The translations under genes and the position numbers were made by a program. This document shows, one piece after another, positions 57,291 to 64,000 of a DNA stretch of 64,000 nt. The number at the start of each line of letters is the position of its first letter. The first letter of the stretch is position 1. The stretch spans positions 434,001 through 498,000 of the forward strand of contig NC_016078.1 in NCBI RefSeq assembly GCF_000230555.1, read 5' to 3'. Origin of the DNA: Pelagibacterium halotolerans B2 (GTDB lineage Bacteria > Pseudomonadota > Alphaproteobacteria > Rhizobiales > Devosiaceae). The notes beneath the pieces are model-generated. The model saw only the letters and a list, made by a program, of their open reading frames with translations. It had not been told where the DNA came from and did no database searches.

Positions 57291-58550
57291 TTGACCGTAC
57301 GCACAACGACCCTCGATAATGGGATGACCGTTATCACCGACGCCATGCCGCATCTGGAAAGCGCGGCGCTGGGCGTCTGGGTCAAGTCCGGTTCGCGAAG
57401 CGAAACCGAGCAGCAACACGGTGTCTCGCACCTTCTCGAACACATGGCCTTCAAGGGCACCAGCCGGCGCTCGGCCCGTGAGATCGCCGAGACCATCGAA
57501 TCGGTGGGCGGCGACATCAACGCGGCGACCTCGATCGAGCATACCGGCTACTTCGCCCGCGTCCTCAAGGACGATGTGGCTCTCGCTGCCGATATCCTCG
57601 CCGATATCCTGCAGAACTCGGTTTTCGACGAGAACGAGTTGGCCCGCGAACAGCGCGTCATCTGTCAGGAGATCGGGGCCACCCACGACAATCCCGACGA
57701 TCACGTCTTCGACCTGTTTCAGGAAGCTGCCTTTCCCGATCAGCCCATCGGGCGGACGATTTTGGGGACCGAAGGGTCGGTGCGCGGCTTCAACGCCGAC
57801 ACCATCCGCGCCTATATGGATCAGCACTATGTCGGCGACCAGATGGTCATTTCGGCGGCCGGAAACGTCAATCATGACGAACTGGTCGACCTTGCCAATG
57901 ATCGCTTCCACCAGCTCAAGCGGACGGGCGCCCCGCTGCCCGAAAGGGCCAATTATGTCGGTGGCGAGTTCAAGGAAATCTCCGATCACGAACAGGCCCA
58001 TATTGTTCTGGGACTGGAAGGCCGGGCATACAATTCCGATGGCTTTTATGCAGCCCAGATCCTTTCATCGATCCTTGGTGGCGGCATGAGCTCGCGGCTG
58101 TTCCAGGAAGTGCGTGAGCGTCGTGGCCTGTGCTATTCGGTTTATGCCTTCCATTGGGCATTCGCCGACAGTGGTGTGTTCGGAATCGCGGCGGCGACGG
58201 GGGGCGATGATGTGGAGGAACTCCTGCCCGTCATGCTTGAAGAGCTGCAGAAATCGACGCGCGACATCACAGACGCCGAAGTCAGCCGCGTCCGCGCGCA
58301 GATCCGGGCGGGCCTTTTGATGTCGCTTGAAAGCCCTTCATCCCGTGCCGGGCAATTGGCGCGCCAACAGATCCTGTGGGGGCGGCCCATTCCGCTCCAG
58401 GAAACCGTAGATCGCATCAACCGCATCGATGCCGAGCGCGTGCGTCACGTGGCAAGCCAGATGTTCTCTCAGGCAAAGCCCGCCATTGCGGGAATTGGTC
58501 CGGTGAAGGGCATCCCCGACTACTCCCAGGTCGTGGACAGTTTCAAATAG
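57291..58550 (+). CDS. M16 family zinc peptidase (mitochondrial-processing-peptidase-like)
   Basis: 419 residues from a TTG at 57291 with GGGAGGA upstream. Inverted zinc motif HLLEH (HxxEH, residues 47-51) and the downstream Glu in REQRVICQEIGATHDNPDDHVFD. Glycine-rich loop GGGMSSRLFQEVRERRGLCYS. The closest known relatives are the beta-MPP-like peptidases of Alphaproteobacteria. Tightly linked to thrC, a conserved pairing. Confidence 0.94.
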   Translation: MTVRTTTLDNGMTVITDAMPHLESAALGVWVKSGSRSETEQQHGVSHLLEHMAFKGTSRRSAREIAETIESVGGDINAATSIEHTGYFARVLKDDVALAADILADILQNSVFDENELAREQRVICQEIGATHDNPDDHVFDLFQEAAFPDQPIGRTILGTEGSVRGFNADTIRAYMDQHYVGDQMVISAAGNVNHDELVDLANDRFHQLKRTGAPLPERANYVGGEFKEISDHEQAHIVLGLEGRAYNSDGFYAAQILSSILGGGMSSRLFQEVRERRGLCYSVYAFHWAFADSGVFGIAAATGGDDVEELLPVMLEELQKSTRDITDAEVSRVRAQIRAGLLMSLESPSSRAGQLARQQILWGRPIPLQETVDRINRIDAERVRHVASQMFSQAKPAIAGIGPVKGIPDYSQVVDSFK

Positions 58551-58563
58551 GGGCCGTCGCTCC

Positions 58564-59160
58564 ATGTTCACCTTCGCCGCTATCCGCCAGACCACTCCGG
58601 AGATTCGTGGCGATGGTCTGGTGTTGCGCTCGCCGCGGCAGAACGACTATACGGCCTGGCGCAAGCTGCGGCTCGACAGCCGTACGTTCCTGACGCCTTT
58701 CGAGCCACGCTGGTCGGAGGCCGAACTTTCAAACAGGAGCTTTGCCGCCCGCGTGCGCCGCAACCGCCGCGATGCGCTCTACGGAACCGAGTTTTCGCTG
58801 TTCATTTTCACCCAGAACGGACGGCTGTCGACGTTGGTTGGGGGCATGACGCTGTCCAATGTCCGTCGACGAGCGTTTCAGAACGTCACGCTTGGCTATT
58901 GGATGGGCGAACAATTCGCGGGAAAAGGCATTATGACGCGCTCGGTTGCCCTGATCTTGCCGTTTGTGTTCGACAGCTTGAACCTTCACCGCATCGAAGC
59001 GGCCTGCCTGCCCGACAATACGGCATCGCGCCGTGTCCTCTCGGCCAATGGCTTTCGCGAAATCGGAATCGCCGAGAATTATCTGCAAATCAACGGCGAG
59101 TGGAGGGATCACATGCTGTTTGCACTGACGCGTGAGCACTACGACGATCTCGCCGGTTGA
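58564..59160 (+). CDS. GNAT acetyltransferase, RimJ-like
   Basis: 198 residues. GNAT core with GYWMGEQFAGKGIMTRSVAL (acetyl-CoA site, about 111-130) and LHRIEAACLPDNTASRRVLSANGF. RimJ/RimL-type enzymes acetylate ribosomal protein N-termini; exact substrate unknown. Thirteen bases behind the M16 gene. Confidence 0.92.
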   Translation: MFTFAAIRQTTPEIRGDGLVLRSPRQNDYTAWRKLRLDSRTFLTPFEPRWSEAELSNRSFAARVRRNRRDALYGTEFSLFIFTQNGRLSTLVGGMTLSNVRRRAFQNVTLGYWMGEQFAGKGIMTRSVALILPFVFDSLNLHRIEAACLPDNTASRRVLSANGFREIGIAENYLQINGEWRDHMLFALTREHYDDLAG

Positions 59161-59234
59161 AACCTGCCGGCGCTTGATTGCCAAACGGCTCTAAATCCCG
59201 CTACCACTGGATGTTGAATTAGGATCGTTGATTA

Positions 59235-62135
59235 ATGACGTTTAAGCCCCTCCGTTCTCTCGTCTTTCTGGCCGTGCTGTGTGCGGCACTGGCCGGGCTG
59301 GCGGGGCGGGCGGCCGCTTTTGAAGTCGTTACGATCCCCGAGGGTATAAACGCCGTCAATCTCGGCGCGGCGCTCGACGTCCTTCCGGGCGAAAACGGGC
59401 GCGTACAGATCAGCACCGCGCCGGGCGAAGACGGTATCATCCGCCGTATCGAAATCGTCTCGATAGCAGAGGGGGCCAATCCCAACTGGGCGGTCTTTGC
59501 GCTCCGCAACGAGAGCGACGTGCAGATCGAGCGCCTGCTCGTTGCACCCTATTTCCGGCTTCCGGGCTCGGGGGTATTCCACCCTGATCTTGGCTCGGCC
59601 CGCATAACGGCACTGACGCCCAGTCATGGCCTGCGCCCCGAACGCGTTCCCGATTCGGAGGCCGACGTCTTCGATGTGGTGATCGACCCTGGTGCCACAG
59701 TCACGCTCGTTGCCGAACTGCGGTCCGAAACGCTTCCCGAGCTCTATCTGTGGGAGCCCGATGCGTATCGCGACTACAAGAACTCCTTCACCCTGTTCCG
59801 GGGCACGGTTCTGGGCATTTCCAGCCTAGCGGCGGTGTTCCTGACCATAATGTTCGTGGTCAAGGGCAGGGGGGTCTTCCCGGCAACCGCGCTTCTGGCC
59901 TGGGCGGTGCTCGCCTACCTGCTTATCGATTTCGGCATATTCGGCCCATTGGTCGGGGTTTCGAACGCTCTGATCCAGCCTTTCCGGGCGGCGGCGGAGG
60001 CCGCGCTCGCCACAACCCTTTTTGCGTTTCTGTTCATCTATCTCAACCTGCACCGATGGCATTTCAGGTTCACCCACGTCGCCATGGGGCTTTCGGCTGT
60101 TTTCCTGGCGCTCTTTGTTTATGCGTTTTTCAATCCTGCCCTTGCCGCAGGTATCGCGCGCACGTCTCTGGCTCTGATCGGGCTGATGGGACTGTTCCTT
60201 GTCCTCTTGCTCTCGATTCGCGGCTATGATCGCGCCGTTCTTCTGGTCCCCACATGGGTCATCTATCTCGCCTGGTTGGCATATGCGTGGATGGTGGTTT
60301 CCGGGCAGGTTTCCAACGATATCGCGCAATCAGCGGTCGCCGGCGGTCTCGTTCTGATCGTGATGCTTCTTGGCTTTACCGCAGTCCAGCATGCCTTTTC
60401 AGATGGCCAGGTTTCCATCGGTGCATTGTCGGAAGTCGAGCGACGCGCGCTCGCCATGACCGGCTCGGGCGATTTCGTCTTCGACTGGAACATCGACCGT
60501 GACCGGGTGAACGTTTCCGATGAACTGGCCATTCGCCTCGGTGAGCGCAAGGGCGCGCTGCGTGGCGCCATCAAGCGCTGGCTCGACCGCGTCCACCCCG
60601 AAGACCGCGACCGGTTCCGCACAGCGCTTGACACCCTGATTGAACTCAAGCGGGGCAAGGTCAATTCCGATATCCGCATATCAGGCTTTGACGGCAGCTT
60701 TCGCGCCTTCCGCATGCGCGTCAAACCCGTGCTGGGTGGCGATGGTCAGGTCAATCGTATCGTGGGTACGCTCCAGGATGTGACTGACGAACGCGCCGGG
60801 CGCGATCGGCTGCTGCACGACGCGATCCACGACAGCCTGACCGGCCTTCCCAATCGCCAGCTTTTCCTCGACCGGCTCGAACGGGCGCTTTTGCGCTCGC
60901 GCGAATTCAGCGAGGTGAAGCCGGCGGTCTTTCTGATCGATCTCGACAAATTCACCGATATCGACGAACGCATCGGCCATATGGCGGCGGATTCGCTGCT
61001 TCTGGCGGTCTCGCGCCGCCTGTCGCGCCTGTTGCGGCCGCTCGATACGTTGGCGCGCATCTCGGGTGACCAGTTTGCCGTCGTTCTGCTCTCCGAACAG
61101 TCGGCCTCCAAGATTGCCGACATCGCCGAGCAGATGCGCAAGGCGCTGCGCAACCCGTTCAATTTCGGCGATCGCGACATGACGCTGACGGCTTCGATCG
61201 GCATCACCATCTATGACAACAAACCCGTCAAGGCCGAGGACGTGCTGCGCGATGCCGAATTGGCCATGCACTACGCCAAACGCCATGGCGGGGACCGGAT
61301 CGAGGCCTTTCGTGCCGCAACGCGGTCGATCGCCGTTTATGCCCAGGCGCTCGAAGACGATCTCAAGGACGCGCTCGAACGCCGCGACCTCCAGCTTCTT
61401 TACCAACCCATCGTCGACATCCAGAACGAAAACCGCATTGTGGGTGCCGAGGCGCTCATGCGCTGGAACCACCCCGAACGCGGACAGGTCAGCCCCTCCG
61501 CCTTCATCCCGCTGGCCGAGCGCACCGGGCAGATCGAAAAACTGGGTCGCCTGGCCTTCGAGGAGGCAGCCGAACAGACGCGCCAATGGGTTTCGGCCAT
61601 CAAACTACCGGAAAGCTTCTTCGTCTCGGTCAATCTTTCAGCCGCGCAATTGACCAGCGAAACCCTGCTCAACGACATGAAGACGCTCGTTGCCCAGCAC
61701 AAATCGGTCGCCGGACACATGAAGCTCGAAATCACCGAAAGCCAGGTGATGGGCAATCCCGAACACGCCGTCTATATGCTCGAAGCCTTCAAGGAACTGG
61801 GGCTGGGTTTGGCGCTCGACGATTTCGGGACCGGGTATTCCTCGCTGTCCTATCTGCACCGTTTCCCGTTCGACACCATCAAACTGCCGGCGCCCTTCGT
61901 GCAGATCCGCGATGACAGCGGCATCTCCCATACCCAGATTCCAATAATCAATTCGGTGGTTTCGCTGGCCCGTGAACTCGATCTGGCCCTGATCGCCGAG
62001 GGGGTCGAGACTGAAGACGAAGTCGCCCGGCTCAAGAGCCTCAATTGCCGCTACGCGCAAGGGTTTACCTTCGGCGCGGCCATGCCAGGGGCTGAACTTT
62101 TGCGCCGCCTGCAGGCTCAAATTTCGGCAAAATAG
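59235..62135 (+). CDS. 7TM sensor with PAS, GGDEF and EAL domains
   Basis: 966 residues: signal peptide (to about 28), periplasmic sensor (about 30-170), seven membrane helices (about 190-395), PAS (about 405-510), GGDEF (about 525-680), EAL (about 700-960). The cyclase signature is degenerate, RISGDQF in place of RxGGDEF, so cyclase activity is doubtful. The EAL part keeps GAEALMRW, the DDFG of LALDDFGTGYSSL and QGFTFGAAMP, but the KID region reads TIKLPAPFV, so its Asp is replaced. Probably a phosphodiesterase or c-di-GMP effector in the membrane. Same strand as the GNAT gene, with a 74-base gap. Confidence 0.9.
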   Translation: MTFKPLRSLVFLAVLCAALAGLAGRAAAFEVVTIPEGINAVNLGAALDVLPGENGRVQISTAPGEDGIIRRIEIVSIAEGANPNWAVFALRNESDVQIERLLVAPYFRLPGSGVFHPDLGSARITALTPSHGLRPERVPDSEADVFDVVIDPGATVTLVAELRSETLPELYLWEPDAYRDYKNSFTLFRGTVLGISSLAAVFLTIMFVVKGRGVFPATALLAWAVLAYLLIDFGIFGPLVGVSNALIQPFRAAAEAALATTLFAFLFIYLNLHRWHFRFTHVAMGLSAVFLALFVYAFFNPALAAGIARTSLALIGLMGLFLVLLLSIRGYDRAVLLVPTWVIYLAWLAYAWMVVSGQVSNDIAQSAVAGGLVLIVMLLGFTAVQHAFSDGQVSIGALSEVERRALAMTGSGDFVFDWNIDRDRVNVSDELAIRLGERKGALRGAIKRWLDRVHPEDRDRFRTALDTLIELKRGKVNSDIRISGFDGSFRAFRMRVKPVLGGDGQVNRIVGTLQDVTDERAGRDRLLHDAIHDSLTGLPNRQLFLDRLERALLRSREFSEVKPAVFLIDLDKFTDIDERIGHMAADSLLLAVSRRLSRLLRPLDTLARISGDQFAVVLLSEQSASKIADIAEQMRKALRNPFNFGDRDMTLTASIGITIYDNKPVKAEDVLRDAELAMHYAKRHGGDRIEAFRAATRSIAVYAQALEDDLKDALERRDLQLLYQPIVDIQNENRIVGAEALMRWNHPERGQVSPSAFIPLAERTGQIEKLGRLAFEEAAEQTRQWVSAIKLPESFFVSVNLSAAQLTSETLLNDMKTLVAQHKSVAGHMKLEITESQVMGNPEHAVYMLEAFKELGLGLALDDFGTGYSSLSYLHRFPFDTIKLPAPFVQIRDDSGISHTQIPIINSVVSLARELDLALIAEGVETEDEVARLKSLNCRYAQGFTFGAAMPGAELLRRLQAQISAK

Positions 62136-62152
62136 CGCGCGCCGTGGTGTTC

Positions 62153-62731
62153 TCAGGCGTTGCCCGACACCGGGCTGAGTGTGGCGCGGGTCACGCCCAG
62201 AGCTGCCAGAGCCGCCTCGTACTTCTTGCTGGCCGGCAGGGAAAACAGCAATTCGTTTGAGGATGCCGCGGTCAGCCAGCCATTGTGACGCAACTCGTTT
62301 TCCAGTTGCCCCGCACTCCATTCACAATAGCCCAGCGCGAGCAGGCTGGCATCGGGTCCCTTGCCGGCCATCATGGCTCGCAGCACGTCGAGGGTTGCCG
62401 TCAGGCACACATCGCCATCCACGGCAAAAGAATTGCCATCACGGAAATAGTCGGAAGTGTGCAGAACGAAGCCTCGACTCGAATCGACCGGGCCACCCTT
62501 GAAAACATTCTGGTGCAGCAGCCGTTCGGGAATACGAATTTCATCGTCGTCGCCGTCGAGGTCGATTTCGGCGAGAATATCGGAAAGGTGCATGTCGTCC
62601 ATAGGCTGGTTGACAACCAGCCCCATCGCACCATCGTCCCCATGCGCGACAAGATAAATCACCGCTTCGGCAAAGCGTTCGTCGCCAATGTCGGGCGTTG
62701 CGACCAGGAACTGTCCCTTGAGCGTGTCCAT
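62153..62731 (-). CDS. YqgE/AlgH family protein
   Basis: 192 residues: starts MDTLKGQFLVATPDIGDERF; AEAVIYLVAHGDDGAMGLVVNQPM and FKGGPVDSSRGFVLHTSDY are typical of UPF0301. Function is unclear (regulatory link to alginate in Pseudomonas). Convergent with the GGDEF/EAL gene. Confidence 0.95.
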   Translation of the reverse strand: MDTLKGQFLVATPDIGDERFAEAVIYLVAHGDDGAMGLVVNQPMDDMHLSDILAEIDLDGDDDEIRIPERLLHQNVFKGGPVDSSRGFVLHTSDYFRDGNSFAVDGDVCLTATLDVLRAMMAGKGPDASLLALGYCEWSAGQLENELRHNGWLTAASSNELLFSLPASKKYEAALAALGVTRATLSPVSGNA

Positions 62732-62862
62732 ACCAACTCACTTTCTGTCCGCCGCTCTATAAACGTAAAGCTTTCCGGCCAGGTTTCAAATCCCCAACGA
62801 TCACGAAGCGATGATCGAACCTCTCTTTCCCATGCCCAATTGCTTCGCTATTGATTTCAGCC

Positions 62863-63672
62863 ATGAAAATCATAGCCGCCTTTCTTGCTGTTTCCGCCTT
62901 GGCGGGCCCTTGCATTGCCTCGGAAACCGATTGGGTGGAAGTTGCGCCAGAGGTTTCGGTGCGGCTCGTCTCGTCCGATATTCTGGATGATAGCGGTACG
63001 GTCTGGATGGGACTTGAAATCGACATGCCGCTCGATACCAAGACCTATTGGCGCGTGCCTGGGGAGACGGGGCTACCGTTGCTAATCGATACGGAAGGCT
63101 CGCAGTCCGTTGGCGGGCTGGAGATCAAATGGCCATTTCCGAAACGGGAAATTGCCGAAGGCTATCTCGATCACGCCTTTTACGGGCGCGTTCTTTTTCC
63201 GTTGGCGGTCACCGTAGAGGGGGATGCGCCGACGCTCGTTGCAGACATCACCATGGGTATTTGTTCCGATATCTGCGTGCCGGCCAATGCCCGCCTGGAA
63301 ATCACCCCTCGGCTCGACGTCCCCGACGCTCCCAACGATTTTCGCATCCGGCAAGCGTTGGCTTCCGTTCCCTTGCCCCATGACGGCCAGGGCGTGTTAG
63401 GGGAGGCGCGGTTTGACACGAATGCCGAGGCCATTGTCGTCGATTTGCTGGACGCCGATTTCGACCACTCCTCGATGATCGCCGATATCGCTGATACCAA
63501 TCTCGTTTTCGGCGAACCGGAAGTGGCGAAACCGGGGCAATTGGTCTTTGCGTTGCTCGGGCGTGCGGACCCGGACACCCTTGATGATGCGCAGGTGAGG
63601 TTCACCTTCGACAGCAACGAGGGCCCTTTCGAGATCTCGCGACCGCTGATGGCCTCCAATATCGCTCAATAG
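62863..63672 (+). CDS. DsbD N-terminal domain-like periplasmic protein
   Basis: 269 residues from the ATG at 62863 with signal peptide MKIIAAFLAVSALAGPCIAS. The rest resembles the alpha domain of DsbD/ScsB thiol-redox proteins: TYWRVPGETGLPLLID, IKWPFPKREIAEG, YGRVLFPLAVTVEG, and a Cys pair in ITMGICSDICVPANARLEI. No transmembrane or thioredoxin domain. Redox partner unknown. Confidence 0.88.
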   Translation: MKIIAAFLAVSALAGPCIASETDWVEVAPEVSVRLVSSDILDDSGTVWMGLEIDMPLDTKTYWRVPGETGLPLLIDTEGSQSVGGLEIKWPFPKREIAEGYLDHAFYGRVLFPLAVTVEGDAPTLVADITMGICSDICVPANARLEITPRLDVPDAPNDFRIRQALASVPLPHDGQGVLGEARFDTNAEAIVVDLLDADFDHSSMIADIADTNLVFGEPEVAKPGQLVFALLGRADPDTLDDAQVRFTFDSNEGPFEISRPLMASNIAQ

Positions 63673-63815
63673 CCGACAAGCGCTTCGGTCAATCTCGACG
63701 CGGGTCGAGAATTCTCCTATGACAGAAACGACTCGAGTGCAGATGGACGCGATGGGCCAACCTTAGTCTGGCCGTATTCGTCCTGTGTCTGTCTTTCAAC
63801 AGCGTGAGGACCTCC

Positions 63816-64000
63816 ATGACAATTCAGCCCGGCCAGCCCATTGCTTCGGTGCCCGTAAAGCACGTGACCGAAGGCGGCGTTGAGGATTCGACCAGCGCCG
63901 ATATTCTGGGCACCGGCACGGTGGTATTTTTCACGGTCCCCGGGGCGTTCACCCCAACCTGTCATCTCAACCACCTGCCCGGCTATCTCGCCGCCGCCGA
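63816..64000 (+). CDS. Peroxiredoxin, Prx5-like (3' end outside window)
   Basis: First 61 codons from the ATG at 63816, with GAGGA upstream. MTIQPGQPIASVPVKHVTEG then VVFFTVPGAFTPTCHLNHLPGY, with the peroxidatic Cys in PTCH. Prx5/AhpE-like thiol peroxidase; cut by the window edge. Confidence 0.92.
   Translation, partial: MTIQPGQPIASVPVKHVTEGGVEDSTSADILGTGTVVFFTVPGAFTPTCHLNHLPGYLAAA

Overview
The window reads as a gene-dense, high-GC chromosomal segment of an alphaproteobacterium of the order Hyphomicrobiales (Rhizobiales), most like the Devosia/Pelagibacterium group; the genus is an inference from gene content. Supporting marks are an Irr-box (ICE) iron operator, a tRNA-His without the extra G-1 nucleotide together with an alphaproteobacterial HisRS, short-form HisG with HisZ, the order-specific families DUF2093, DUF4170 and DUF6101, an IalB protein beside the cox operon, and the rsmE-gshA and thrC-M16-GNAT gene pairs. 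No phage, integrase, transposase, CRISPR array or rRNA operon was seen; a single tRNA gene is present.

Layout. 1-3913: iron(III) ABC importer (ATPase, binding protein, permease cut by the window edge) with an Irr-type operator. 3964-6316: a PdhS/PleC-type kinase-like gene that lacks the phospho-acceptor His and is frameshifted at a G6 run. 6580-9364: tRNA-His, a stand-alone Fis-type HTH protein, an L,D-transpeptidase, tag, and small ORFs. 9365-13039: hisS, hisZ, hisG, heavily marked by palindromic repeats. 13085-17269: DoxX, TSUP exporter, DUF1428, then groES-groEL with a CIRCE operator and a tandem terminator array. 17484-23373: glycosyltransferases, DUF1905, a sigma-54 activator with a degenerate receiver, a degenerate EAL protein. 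23561-32774: HAD hydrolase, methyltransferase, ribF, ileS, lspA, lipoprotein, rluB-like, rsmD. 32916-41358: small membrane ORF, mutL, tadA, patatin, purD, xseA, DUF2093, DUF4170, CysQ-like phosphatase, DUF6101. 41424-48979: ubiA, rsmE, gshA, a MarR-controlled ABC exporter, a VtlR-like LysR gene divergent from a DUF1127 gene, ialB. 49295-55853: aa3-type cytochrome oxidase operon with assembly factors. 55888-64000: thrC, M16 peptidase, GNAT, GGDEF/EAL protein, yqgE, DsbD-N protein, and a peroxiredoxin cut by the right edge.

Most genes are housekeeping. The unusual content lies in (i) palindromic repeats, two of which have become coding sequence (ileS interior, hisZ 3' end); (ii) a patch of foreign-looking codon use inside hisS; (iii) several signalling proteins that have lost catalytic residues; (iv) a methyltransferase with no standard start codon, in frame behind the TAG of its neighbour; (v) a 109-bp tandem terminator array behind groEL; and (vi) small proteins of 30, 43 and about 80 residues. 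I did not find a convincing, wholly new multi-gene system.
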